Positions 46,271 to 53,891 of a DNA stretch of 64,000 nucleotides are shown here, one piece after another; position 1 is the first letter of the stretch, and every line of letters starts with the position of its first letter. Origin of the DNA: Ignavibacteriota bacterium (GTDB lineage Bacteria > Bacteroidota > Ignavibacteria > Ignavibacteriales > Melioribacteraceae); the NCBI GenBank assembly GCA_016713565.1, contig JADJOX010000002.1:94193-158192 (forward strand), read 5' to 3'. A program made the position numbers and the translations under genes. The notes below the pieces were generated by a model. That model saw nothing but the letters and a program-made list of their open reading frames with translations, did not search any database and was not told where the DNA came from.

Positions 46271-47662
46271 ATGAAAAAAAATAATCTAAAAGATCAATTA
46301 GATTCGGTAGAAGAATTTGAAAGGCAGCGCGTACCCGAAAATAAATTAAAAAGTTGGAAAAGTTTTCTAGGTATGTATGCCGGCGAACATACAGCCGGAA
46401 CAGAATTTGTTATAGGTCCGTTATTTGTCGCGCATGGAGTAACCACCGCTGACTTAATATTTGGATTGTTAGTTGGAAACTTGCTGGCGGTTTTGAGCTG
46501 GGCATTTTTAACGGGACCAATTGCCGTAAAAGAAAGAATTACACTTTACTTCTTACTTGAAAAAATTAACGGTAAAAAATTAACTACTGTTTACAATCTA
46601 ATTAATGCGCTTATGTTTTGCTTCTTAGCCGGATCAATGATAGCCGTATCAGCTACTGCCGTTGGTATTCCTTTTGGATTGCAGATGCCTACATTAAATG
46701 ATTGGATGCCGAACAGTTTGGGTTGGATTGCCGCAGTTATTGTTGTCGGCGCGTTAACAACAATTGTTGCGATGTTTGGGTACAATGTGGTTTCTAAAGT
46801 TGCCAATATTGCCGCTCCCTGGATGATACTTGTATTTATTAGCGCGGCAATTTCAGTATTGCCGAATCTTGGAATTAATTCATTTTCAGAGTTTTGGACA
46901 AAAGCCGATCATTCAATTTGGACAGGAAATCCATTGGCGGGACAAAGCAAATTTAATTTCTGGCACATTATGTTTTTTGCTTGGTTTGCAAATATGGCAA
47001 TGCATATTGGCATGGCGGATCTATCAATTTTACGTTATGCAAAAAAATGGTATTATGGTTTTAATTCAGCCGCGGGAATGTTTATAGGTCATTATATCGC
47101 ATGGATTGCGTCAGGAATTTTGTATGCACTATTTTTAAAAGAAACAAATTTCAGCAGCGAATTTGCGCCTGGACCAATCGCATACCGCGCTGCGGGTTTT
47201 GCCGGAGCGTTGACGGTTATAATTGCGGGATGGACAACTGCAAATCCAACAATTTATAGAGCAGGGTTAGCGTTGCAAGCTATTCGTCCGCAATGGAAAA
47301 CCTGGAAAGTAACAATGGTTGTGGGAATAATTACAACTATAGCGTCAATGTTTCCCGCGTTAGTAATGAAACTTTTGGATTTTGTTGCGCTATATGGCTT
47401 GATACTTATGCCGATGGGCGCAATAATAATGATGGACGTTTATATTATTCCAAAACTAAAATTAAAAAGATATTATGCGGAGACATTTAAAAAATCATTT
47501 AATATTGCGGCGGCATTATCTTGGGGATTAACTTTATTATTTAGTTTGTTCTTGAATTTTTATTTTGGAATTGAAATATTTTTCCTCGGCTTGCCGGGAT
47601 GGTTTATCGCGGCACTAATATTTTTAGTAGGCAGTTATTTCATACAGAAAAAATTGAATTAG
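46271..47662 (+). CDS. NCS1-type (cytosine/purine permease-like) transporter
   Basis: A 463-residue inner-membrane protein with about 12 hydrophobic segments. Its topology and phrases such as SFLGMYAGEHTAGTEFVIGPLFVAHGVTTADLIFGLLVGNLLAVLSWAFLTGPIAVKERIT recall the nucleobase:cation symporter-1 family (the latter region corresponds to the GxxxG helices near the substrate site). Classical members carry cytosine, purines, thiamine or hydantoins. Here it sits 26 bases after rhaA and 8 bases before a two-helix mini-protein, all in one operon of carbohydrate genes. That suggests the substrate may be a sugar or a compound formed in glycan breakdown, but this is only a context argument. A nucleobase role cannot be excluded. 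Confidence 0.75.
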   Translation: MKKNNLKDQLDSVEEFERQRVPENKLKSWKSFLGMYAGEHTAGTEFVIGPLFVAHGVTTADLIFGLLVGNLLAVLSWAFLTGPIAVKERITLYFLLEKINGKKLTTVYNLINALMFCFLAGSMIAVSATAVGIPFGLQMPTLNDWMPNSLGWIAAVIVVGALTTIVAMFGYNVVSKVANIAAPWMILVFISAAISVLPNLGINSFSEFWTKADHSIWTGNPLAGQSKFNFWHIMFFAWFANMAMHIGMADLSILRYAKKWYYGFNSAAGMFIGHYIAWIASGILYALFLKETNFSSEFAPGPIAYRAAGFAGALTVIIAGWTTANPTIYRAGLALQAIRPQWKTWKVTMVVGIITTIASMFPALVMKLLDFVALYGLILMPMGAIIMMDVYIIPKLKLKRYYAETFKKSFNIAAALSWGLTLLFSLFLNFYFGIEIFFLGLPGWFIAALIFLVGSYFIQKKLN

Positions 47663-47670
47663 GAGAATAA

Positions 47671-47841
47671 ATGAAAGCACTTATAAAAATATTATCATTG
47701 ATCAGTTTAATTGCTACAATTCTCCCGTCAATTTTGGTGTTCAATAATGTTATTTCAATGGAAACAAATAAGCTTATTATGACTTTGGGAACATTATTAT
47801 GGTTTTCAACAGCGCCGTTCTGGATGAATAAAAAAGTATAA
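47671..47841 (+). CDS. 56-residue two-helix membrane protein
   Basis: A short gene with an ATG at 47671, 6 bases after AGGAG (47661-47665), starting 8 bases after the NCS1 permease and ending 23 bases before anSME. The product is MKALIKILSLISLIATILPS..., with two hydrophobic helices (about 5-24 and 33-49) and a basic C-terminus (NKKV). The good ribosome site and tight spacing support a real gene. A small accessory subunit of the permease is a reasonable guess; I recognise no family. Confidence 0.72.
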   Translation: MKALIKILSLISLIATILPSILVFNNVISMETNKLIMTLGTLLWFSTAPFWMNKKV

Positions 47842-47864
47842 GTTTTATTTAGAAAAATAGGTGA

Positions 47865-49085
47865 ATGAAGAATTCTTTAGCTTTTAATATAATTACAAAA
47901 CCTACCGGACCAATTTGTAATCTTGATTGCACGTATTGTTTTTATCTTGAAAAAGAAAAACTTTATCAGCAAAATGAAAATTGGCGCATGAATGACAACA
48001 TTCTTGAAGAATATATTAAGCAGTATATTTCCGCACAAGCCGTAAATGAAATAACATTTGTGTGGCAGGGCGGCGAACCCACATTACTTGGTGTAGAGTT
48101 TTTCCAAAAAGCAGTTGAGCTTCAGATTAAATATGCGAACGGAAAAACTGTTTTCAATTCATTTCAAACCAACGGAATTTTATTAAATGACGAATGGGGA
48201 AAATTTTTATCCGAAAATAATTTCCTGGTCGGCATTTCAATCGACGGACCGAAAGAAATTCATAATAAATTCAGAAAATTAAAAGGTGGACAGGATTCTT
48301 TCGACCAAGTGATGAAAGGAATTTTGTTGCTCAAAAAATATAACGTTGAATTTAATACTTTAAGCTGCGTACATAGAGACAATTCTTATAAAGCTCTTGA
48401 AGTTTATAATTTTCTAAAAGAAATAGACAGCAGGTTTATGCAATTTATTCCTATTATAGAAAGACAATCAATCCATCAAAATAATAATAAGCTGAATCTA
48501 ATTTCACCGGAATATAGTGGAGAAGCCGTTGTTACCGATTGGTCGGTTGAATCTTTACAATATGGAAAATTCCTTTCTGAGATATTTGACGAGTGGATAA
48601 AAGAAGATGTTGGCAGTTACTTTGTTCAAATATTCGATCTCGCATTAGAATCTTGGTTAGGTCAGCAATCAAGTTTGTGCATATTTAGAGAGACTTGCGG
48701 AAACGCCTTGGCAATTGAACATAACGGTGATCTCTACTCGTGCGATCATTATGTTTATCCCGAAAATAAATTGGGCAATATAATGTCGGATTTATTAAGC
48801 AATATGGTAGATTCGGGTAAGCAGACAAAATTTGGTTTGGATAAAAAAATGAATTTGCCGAATTATTGCAAAAATTGTGAGTATCTTTTTGCCTGCAACG
48901 GCGAATGTCCCAAACACAGATTTATTAAAACTCCGGATGGTGAAAATAATTTAAATTATTTGTGCAGCGGTTACAAATATTTCTTTTCACATATTGATCC
49001 TTATATGAATTTTATGGCCAACGAATTGATAAACAAAAGACCGCCCGCGAATGTGATGCACTGGATTAAGTCTAATAAAATTTAA
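47865..49085 (+). CDS. Anaerobic sulfatase-maturating enzyme (radical SAM, anSME)
   Basis: This cytoplasmic radical SAM enzyme oxidises the active-site Cys or Ser of sulfatases to formylglycine without oxygen. The radical SAM cluster motif is C18-x3-C22-x2-C25 in GPICNLDCTYCFYLEK. WQGGEPTLLG is the GGE motif binding SAM, and SCVHRDNSY and QFIPIIER follow the anSME pattern. The SPASM-type C-terminus has further cysteines (CGNALAIEHNGDLYSCDHYVYP, YCKNCEYLFACNGECPKHRF, YLCSGYKYFF) for two extra 4Fe-4S clusters. Length 406 is normal. It closes the forward operon and explains how the three Cys-type sulfatases in the window (408, 29169, 40923) are activated. It also suggests life under low oxygen. 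Confidence 0.94.
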   Translation: MKNSLAFNIITKPTGPICNLDCTYCFYLEKEKLYQQNENWRMNDNILEEYIKQYISAQAVNEITFVWQGGEPTLLGVEFFQKAVELQIKYANGKTVFNSFQTNGILLNDEWGKFLSENNFLVGISIDGPKEIHNKFRKLKGGQDSFDQVMKGILLLKKYNVEFNTLSCVHRDNSYKALEVYNFLKEIDSRFMQFIPIIERQSIHQNNNKLNLISPEYSGEAVVTDWSVESLQYGKFLSEIFDEWIKEDVGSYFVQIFDLALESWLGQQSSLCIFRETCGNALAIEHNGDLYSCDHYVYPENKLGNIMSDLLSNMVDSGKQTKFGLDKKMNLPNYCKNCEYLFACNGECPKHRFIKTPDGENNLNYLCSGYKYFFSHIDPYMNFMANELINKRPPANVMHWIKSNKI

Positions 49086-49176
49086 GCTGATAAATTATTT
49101 ATAAATAATTAAATTATTTTGATTATATAAAAACATCAATTAAATGTATTCTCCCATATTATAAAAGCAAGCCTGC

Positions 49177-49191
49177 AAACCTCCGAAGTTT
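49177..49191. repeat. REP half-site (AAACCTCCGAAGTTT)
   Basis: A 15-base copy of the REP arm with one change from AAACCTCCGAGGTTT. It has no partner arm nearby, so it is a single REP copy upstream of the full REP palindrome and the RAYT gene. Confidence 0.6.
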
Positions 49192-49433
49192 TTATTATAG
49201 ATATTTATAATTTTATTTTAATTATTTGTTTGTATTTTTTAAATAAATGTAATTTGAATAAAAAAAAGTAAAAAAAAATAGCTAAATCAAAAACCAAAAA
49301 CGAAAACTACCATCTTCATTTGGCAGAAAATGTTGTAATTTTGAAAGAAAAAATCTTATGGATTTAAGAGGCAAAATTTATTTCAAGAAAATTATAATTA
49401 TAAATCTTCAAGAAATATATAATAAACTAAATT

Positions 49434-49467
49434 AAACCTCCGAGGTTTTTAAAAACCTCGGAGGTTT
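49434..49467. repeat. REP palindrome flanking the RAYT gene (5' side)
   Basis: A perfect 34-bp palindrome made of two 17-base arms (AAACCTCCGAGGTTTTT and its complement) without spacer. It ends 14 bases before the RAYT start codon. Such hairpins are the usual substrates of REP-associated tyrosine transposases. It could also stop transcription read through from the glycan operon. Confidence 0.8.
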
Positions 49468-49481
49468 GCATTAACAATAAA

Positions 49482-50036
49482 ATGAATAAAGAAAGAAATT
49501 TTTATAAAAATACCTATCACCATCTTTATAATAGAGGCTCAAACAAATCGCGAATATTCTATGAAAAAGAAAATTATAATTATTTCTTGAGAAAATTAAA
49601 ATTTTATGCGGATAAAAATAAAATCAAAATTTTAGCCTATTGTTTAATGCCGAATCATTTTCATCTATTTGTTAAACAAACATCGGATGAATATCTAATT
49701 TCAACTTTCATTTCAAATCTGCTGAACTCTTATGTAAAATCTATTAACAAAAAATACGAACGATCCGGAACTTTGTTTGAAAGTAAAACAAAAAGTAAGC
49801 AAATTGAAGATGAGACTTATTTTATTTGGGTAATAAAATATATTCTAGAAAATCCGCTAAAAGCTAATTTAGCACATCAAATACAAGATTGGGAATATTC
49901 CAATGCTAAAGATTTATTGGGATTTAGAAATGATAATTTGACTGACATTGAATTTGTGGAAACATTTTTCCAGTCGAAAGAGGTTACGCACAAGTTTTTA
50001 ACTGATAAATCTATTAAAGTTAATTATGAATTTTAA
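49482..50036 (+). CDS. REP-associated tyrosine transposase (RAYT, Y1/HUH family)
   Basis: A 184-residue protein of the Y1 transposase family (IS200-like). YHHLYNRGSNKSRIFYEKENYNYFLRKLKFY is the usual RAYT opening, CLMPNHFHLFVKQ carries the HUH-type His-x-His metal motif, and YERSGTLFESKTKSKQIEDETYFIWVIKYILENPLKANLA holds the region with the catalytic tyrosine. RAYTs cut and join single-stranded REP sequences and are thought to spread REPs rather than mobilise themselves. The flanking hairpins fit exactly. The start ATG at 49482 lies 14 bases after the 5' REP; the stop at 50036 is 14 bases before the 3' REP. The gene appears intact. Confidence 0.9.
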   Translation: MNKERNFYKNTYHHLYNRGSNKSRIFYEKENYNYFLRKLKFYADKNKIKILAYCLMPNHFHLFVKQTSDEYLISTFISNLLNSYVKSINKKYERSGTLFESKTKSKQIEDETYFIWVIKYILENPLKANLAHQIQDWEYSNAKDLLGFRNDNLTDIEFVETFFQSKEVTHKFLTDKSIKVNYEF

Positions 50037-50050
50037 GTATGATGAACATA

Positions 50051-50083
50051 AAACCTCCGAGGTTTCCAAAACCTCGGAAGTTT
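50051..50083. repeat. REP hairpin flanking the RAYT gene (3' side)
   Basis: Two 15-base arms (AAACCTCCGAGGTTT at 50051-50065 and AAACCTCGGAAGTTT at 50069-50083) around a 3-base loop, with one mismatch. The same core as the 5' REP, so this marks the other end of the RAYT unit. Confidence 0.75.
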
Positions 50084-50097
50084 GTTATCGCAATAAA

Positions 50098-50256
50098 ATG
50101 GAAAAATATATTTTCTCATTAATAATAATTTTCAATTACTCAATTTTATCACAAGCAATAAAAATTGAAATTTCCAATCTTACCCAACCAGCAGTAAAAT
50201 TGTATGCAATTAAGGGTGAGCAATTTACTTTTATTTATTCTTTAAAATCTTCATAA
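50098..50256 (+). pseudogene. Fragment of a secreted protein (N-terminal remnant)
   Basis: An open frame from an ATG at 50098 gives 52 residues: a signal peptide (MEKYIFSLIIIFNYSILSQA) and then IKIEISNLTQPAVKLYAIKGEQFTFIYSL. That second part resembles the first strands of DUF4369-type or TlpA-like thioredoxin proteins, which should be 300 or more residues. It ends at TAA, so this looks like a remnant cut off next to the RAYT unit. The longer frame starting at 50026 runs through the REP hairpin and is not credible. Confidence 0.4.
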
Positions 50257-50317
50257 AGTAATTTCAGATATTTAATAAATATTGCAAGACAATCGTTTTT
50301 CTATCATAAAATATCAC

Positions 50318-50325
50318 TATCTTTG
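50318..50325 (+). promoter_or_regulatory. Possible -7 promoter box (TATCTTTG) for the EIIC gene
   Basis: TATCTTTG fits the Bacteroidota -7 consensus TAnnTTTG and lies 58 bases before the EIIC start. No clear -33 element is seen at the right distance, and whether this consensus holds in the source organism is unknown. Confidence 0.35.
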
Positions 50326-50383
50326 GCGAAATAATATTTTAATAAAAACGTAAATTCCCAAAAGAAATTGTCGGAGTTCCTTT

Positions 50384-51634
50384 ATGAATAAAGCTCTTAC
50401 CGATTTTATGAACAAACATATTGTTCCGCCGCTTAATGTATTAAGTGAAAATCCATATCTTTCCGCTATTCGCGCAGGAATGGTAGCTGTTGTTCCTTTA
50501 ACTATTGTTGGAAGTATTTTTATAATTATTTCATATTTCCCTTTCAGCGGCTGGGATAAAATTATTGAGCCTTACAGAACAATACTTGATATTCCTGTAA
50601 GCGCTACATTCGGATTGCTCGCGTTATTTGTATGTTTTTCTATCGGTTATGATCTGGGTAAACAAATGAAGCAGGAAGCGATAATCAGCGCCTCTCTTTC
50701 CTCGCTGATATTTTTGCTGATTCAATTCAACCCGCAGGACGGCTCGCTTATTTTTGATAATCTTGGTTCAAAAGGAATTTTTACCGCAATTTTAATCGCG
50801 TTTATTTCAGTCAGCGTTCAAAAATTTTTTACGGATAAAAATTTAGTTTTCCGTCTTCCAAAAAATGTTCCTCCTGTTGTGTATGAGTCTTTTGTTTCGT
50901 TAAGTCCGTTATTTTTTCTATTAGTTACATTTTGGCTAATTCAGTACGTAATTGGAGTTGATATAAACGGACTAGTCGAAATTATTTTCCGACCGGTTGT
51001 TTTTGCGTTTAATACTTTGCCGGGAATTTTAGTTTACGCGTTTTTGGTTACGCTTCTTTGGTCGGTTGGAATAAATGGCGATAACGCGATGGACGCAATT
51101 GCCGCTCCGATTTTTCTTCAATATTTAACCGAAAATGTTACGGCGATGTCTATGCATCAGCCGCTGCCTTACATTACTGCTTACGGATTCTTTACCACAT
51201 TTGTTAACGTTGGCGGAACCGGAGCCACTATTGGCCTTGCTTTGATAATGCTTAATTCCAAAGAACCGGGATTTAGAAAAATTTCAAGATTTTCTCTGCC
51301 GACTCAAATCTTTCAGATCAACGAACCGATATTTTTCGGATTTCCAATAGTACTGAATCCAATATTTATGGTGCCTTATATTCTGATCACTTTGTTTCTT
51401 ACAGCAGGAACATACATTTTAATGGATTTCGATTTGATCAGCAAACCAGTAATAAATGTACCCTGGACAACTCCACCGATAATTGGGCATTATTTGGTTT
51501 CGGGTGGTGACTGGCGTGCCGCGGTTTGGGGCGCGGTTTCATTAATTTTAGCTATGGCTGTGTATTTTCCATTCGCGAAAATTGCCGAACGAAACAGATT
51601 AAATGATGAAGCAGTAGGGAAGTCGCACGAGTAA
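50384..51634 (+). CDS. PTS EIIC permease of the lactose/cellobiose (CelB-like) type, orphan
   Basis: A 416-residue membrane protein with about ten transmembrane helices. ISENPYLSAIRAGMVAVVPLTIVGSIF-type opening (here LSENPYLSAIRAG), LLWSVGINGDNAMDAIAAPIFLQYL, NVGGTGATIGLAL and QINEPIFFGFPIVLNPIFMVPYI are hallmarks of the EIIC subunit of lactose, cellobiose and chitobiose PTS systems. The NEP motif with its Glu is the sugar-binding site. No EIIA, EIIB, HPr or EI gene is in the window and neighbours on both sides are unrelated, so the gene stands alone. It may work without phosphorylation as a facilitator or symporter, or use partners elsewhere. The gene faces the araA end and shares a hairpin terminator with it. 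Confidence 0.9.
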   Translation: MNKALTDFMNKHIVPPLNVLSENPYLSAIRAGMVAVVPLTIVGSIFIIISYFPFSGWDKIIEPYRTILDIPVSATFGLLALFVCFSIGYDLGKQMKQEAIISASLSSLIFLLIQFNPQDGSLIFDNLGSKGIFTAILIAFISVSVQKFFTDKNLVFRLPKNVPPVVYESFVSLSPLFFLLVTFWLIQYVIGVDINGLVEIIFRPVVFAFNTLPGILVYAFLVTLLWSVGINGDNAMDAIAAPIFLQYLTENVTAMSMHQPLPYITAYGFFTTFVNVGGTGATIGLALIMLNSKEPGFRKISRFSLPTQIFQINEPIFFGFPIVLNPIFMVPYILITLFLTAGTYILMDFDLISKPVINVPWTTPPIIGHYLVSGGDWRAAVWGAVSLILAMAVYFPFAKIAERNRLNDEAVGKSHE

Positions 51635-51645
51635 AAAATTAGATT

Positions 51646-51682
51646 AAGGAGTTCACTAAAATTATATTAATGCGAACTCCTT
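51646..51682. terminator. Bidirectional hairpin terminator between EIIC and araA
   Basis: Arms AAGGAGTTC (51646-51654) and GAACTCCTT (51674-51682) pair over 9 bp around a 19-base loop, followed by a T-rich tract on the forward side (TTAATTTT) and A-rich bases on the other. It sits in the 56-base gap between two converging genes, exactly where a shared terminator is expected. Confidence 0.7.
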
Positions 51683-51690
51683 TTAATTTT

Positions 51691-53175
51691 CTATTTGAAA
51701 TAAGTTTCGTTAAATCTCAATTCTTTTTTGAATTCGGAAATATTGGTAGAATCATTAATTAACAAATGTTCTATATTTGCAATTTCCGCAAAATCTTCAA
51801 TATATTCTTTTGTTATGGCTTTGCTGAATACCGTATGGTGCGCGCCGCCGGCATAAATCCAAGCTTCAGCTCCAATTTCTAAATTTGGTTTGGGAATCCA
51901 CATTACTCTCGCTACCGGCAGATTTGGCAAATCTTTATCGGGATTAACGGCGTCAACTTCATTCGTAATTAATCTGAAACGGTTTCCCAAATCAATTAAG
52001 GAAACATTAATTGCCTTACCTGGATTTACGTTAAAAACCAATCTTGCAGGGTCTTCTTTTCCGCCGATGCTTAAAGGATGAACTTCCAATTTTGGTTTTT
52101 CTGCCGCAATGGATGGACAAATTTCAAGCATATGCGAACCTAAAACTTTATCGCCGTTCTGATTAAAATGATAAGTATAATCTTCCATAAATGATGTACC
52201 GCCGTCCAATCCGTTTGCCATTGTTTTTACTGCACGGACAATTGCGGACGTTTTCCAATCACCTTCGGCACCGAATCCGTATCCGTCGTTCATCAATCTT
52301 TGAACGGCTATGCCTGGCAATTGTTTCAATCCATGCAAATCTTCAAATGTAGTGGTAAACGCTTTAAAATTTCCATCGCTTAAAAATTTTCTCATTCCAA
52401 GTTCAATCCTCGCCGCATCCAAAACACTGTGATACATTGGTCTGTTCTTTTTCGCATCTTCGGAAATTATATAAGAATCAAAATATTCTTCAACTAACTT
52501 AGTAACTTCACTATCTTCAACTTGATTTACAACTTTTACCAAATCACCCACGCCGTAACCATTAACCGAAATTCCAAATTGAATTTGTCCGCTGACTTTA
52601 TTGCCTTCAGTCACAGCGACTTCTCTCATGTTATCGCCGAAACGGGCAATCTTCATATTCCGCATATCAGCCCAAGCGGAAACCACACGCATCCACATCG
52701 CGATTTTTTCTTGGACTTTATCATTGCTCCAATGTCCGACAACAACCTTTCTATTTTTATTCATTCTTGTGCAGATAAATCCAAACTCTCTGTCACCGTG
52801 AGCGGCTTGATTTAGATTCATAAAATCCATATCAATTGAATCCCAAGGAATTTCCTGATTGAATTGTGTATGCAGATGAAGAAATGGTTTCTGAATAATA
52901 TTTAATCCGTTGATCCACATTTTAGCGGGGGAGAATGTGTGCATCCAAAATATCAATCCAATACATCTTGAACTCGAGTTTGCTTCACTTATAATATTAA
53001 AAACTTTTTCGGGTGTTGTAACAACAGTCTTAAATTCAATTGACAAAGGCAGTTTTTTAGAATCATTTAAACTTTTCACAATGTGTATTGAATTTTCTTC
53101 AACTTTTTTCAGAGTAGCTTCACCGTACAAATGCTGACTTCCGGTTACAAACCAGATTTCTTGTAGAGTTTCCAT
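51691..53175 (-). CDS. araA: L-arabinose isomerase
   Basis: Cytoplasmic, metal-dependent isomerase converting L-arabinose to L-ribulose. The 494 residues match the usual 490-500. Hallmarks: IWFVTGSQHLYGEATL at the start, TPEKVF, IFWMHTFSPAKMWINGL, LHTQFNQEIPWDSIDMDFMNLNQAAHGDREFG, ARFGDNMREVAVTEG, EGDWKTSAIVRAVKTM, GGTSFMEDYTYHF and GGAHHTVFS near the end, with the metal-binding Glu and His residues in place. AGGA lies 8 bases or so before the ATG at 53175. It is the last gene of the reverse operon SSS symporter-araB-araD-araA, 27 bases after araD. Confidence 0.97.
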   Translation of the reverse strand: METLQEIWFVTGSQHLYGEATLKKVEENSIHIVKSLNDSKKLPLSIEFKTVVTTPEKVFNIISEANSSSRCIGLIFWMHTFSPAKMWINGLNIIQKPFLHLHTQFNQEIPWDSIDMDFMNLNQAAHGDREFGFICTRMNKNRKVVVGHWSNDKVQEKIAMWMRVVSAWADMRNMKIARFGDNMREVAVTEGNKVSGQIQFGISVNGYGVGDLVKVVNQVEDSEVTKLVEEYFDSYIISEDAKKNRPMYHSVLDAARIELGMRKFLSDGNFKAFTTTFEDLHGLKQLPGIAVQRLMNDGYGFGAEGDWKTSAIVRAVKTMANGLDGGTSFMEDYTYHFNQNGDKVLGSHMLEICPSIAAEKPKLEVHPLSIGGKEDPARLVFNVNPGKAINVSLIDLGNRFRLITNEVDAVNPDKDLPNLPVARVMWIPKPNLEIGAEAWIYAGGAHHTVFSKAITKEYIEDFAEIANIEHLLINDSTNISEFKKELRFNETYFK

Positions 53176-53202
53176 TATAATTTTTCCTGATTATAATCTT
53201 TA

Positions 53203-53891
53203 TTATTTTTGTCCGTAATAAGCATTCTTGCCGTGTTTTCTAAAAAAATGCTTGTCAGTTATATATTGCGGAAGATCATTAATATTGGGATTTAATTGTA
53301 ACGTCGTAATTGCCATTTTTGCGACTTGTTCCAACACAATTGAATTCACAACTGAATCATGAGCGTTTTTCCCAAATGTAAATGAAGCGTGACCCGCGAC
53401 TAAAACCGCAGGAGTCTCTTCCGGATTTGATTTTTCCAACGTTTCGATTATTACCTTACCCGTATTTTTTTCATAATTTTCATTTACTTCAGCTTCAGTA
53501 AGAAAACGGGTGACGGGAATTGAACCATGAAAATTATCAGCGTGAGTTGTTCCCAGACAAGGTATTTCCCTGCATGCCTGAGCGAATATTGTTGCATAAG
53601 TGCTGTGTGTATGTGTAATTCCATTTATGCTTTTAAAGCTTTGTATAATTCCAAATGCGTCGGCGTATCTGAAGAAGGTTTTTTGGATCCTTCGATTATA
53701 TTTCCATCCAGATCTACAACAACCATATCTTCGGGTTTCATAATTTTATAATCAACACCGCTTGGTTTAATTACCACCAGATTTTCATTTCGATCAATTG
53801 CGCTTACATTTCCCCATGTCAACAATACAAGATTATTTCTCACCAAATCTAAGTTTGCTTCAAGCACTTTATTTTTAAGTTCTTCCAGCAT
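53203..53891 (-). pseudogene. araD: L-ribulose-5-phosphate 4-epimerase, split by a -1 frameshift
   Basis: AraD turns L-ribulose 5-phosphate into D-xylulose 5-phosphate in a zinc-dependent aldolase-like reaction. The 5' frame (53625-53891) carries NLVLLTWGNVSAID and IKPSGVDY and stops after LYKALKA. The rest lies one frame back: KSINGITHTHSTYATIFAQA, CLGTTHADNFHGSIPVTR and VLVAGHASFTFGKNAHDSVVNSIVLEQVA to the stop at 53203. The break is at GCT TTA AAA GCA (heptamer T TTA AAA, forward positions 53631-53637); a -1 shift restores the family sequence including the HTHS zinc motif. The total of about 229 residues equals the normal AraD length. The start ATG overlaps the araB stop by one base (TAATG), so translation is coupled. 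Apart from this break the gene looks functional. Confidence 0.88.

Larger units (their letters stand above)
49086..49481. other. Non-coding stretch between anSME and the RAYT gene
   Basis: A 396-base AT-rich gap with no convincing gene. It contains an AT-only palindrome at 49093-49110 just after anSME, one REP half-site at 49177-49191 and the large perfect REP palindrome at 49434-49467 directly before the RAYT gene. I see no promoter box I would trust. Likely a landing zone for REP sequences that also ends the glycan operon. Confidence 0.5.
49434..50083 (+). mobile_element. REP-RAYT unit
   Basis: A single RAYT gene (49482-50036) bracketed by REP hairpins at 49434-49467 and 50051-50083 that share the core AACCTCCGAGGTT. 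No target-site duplication or partner ORF (tnpB) is visible. This is a domesticated-type, single-copy arrangement rather than an IS200/IS605 element. Confidence 0.72.

Noticed and set aside
49093..49110. 18-bp AT-only palindrome after anSME
   Set aside because: Made only of A and T in an AT-rich gap, so it is expected by chance and would give a weak stem.
49177..50083. Repeated AAACCTCCGAGGTTT as a CRISPR array
   Set aside because: Copies are palindromic, irregularly spaced, and flank a RAYT gene; there are no regular spacers and no cas genes.
50026..50256. 76-residue frame starting at 50026
   Set aside because: Its first 24 codons are the RAYT gene end and the REP hairpin. Only the part from 50098 looks like protein (a signal peptide and a strand pattern).
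53203..53439. C-terminal araD frame as a separate gene
   Set aside because: Its first Met lies inside the conserved AraD fold and the missing 60 residues are present one frame over, so it is part of a broken araD.
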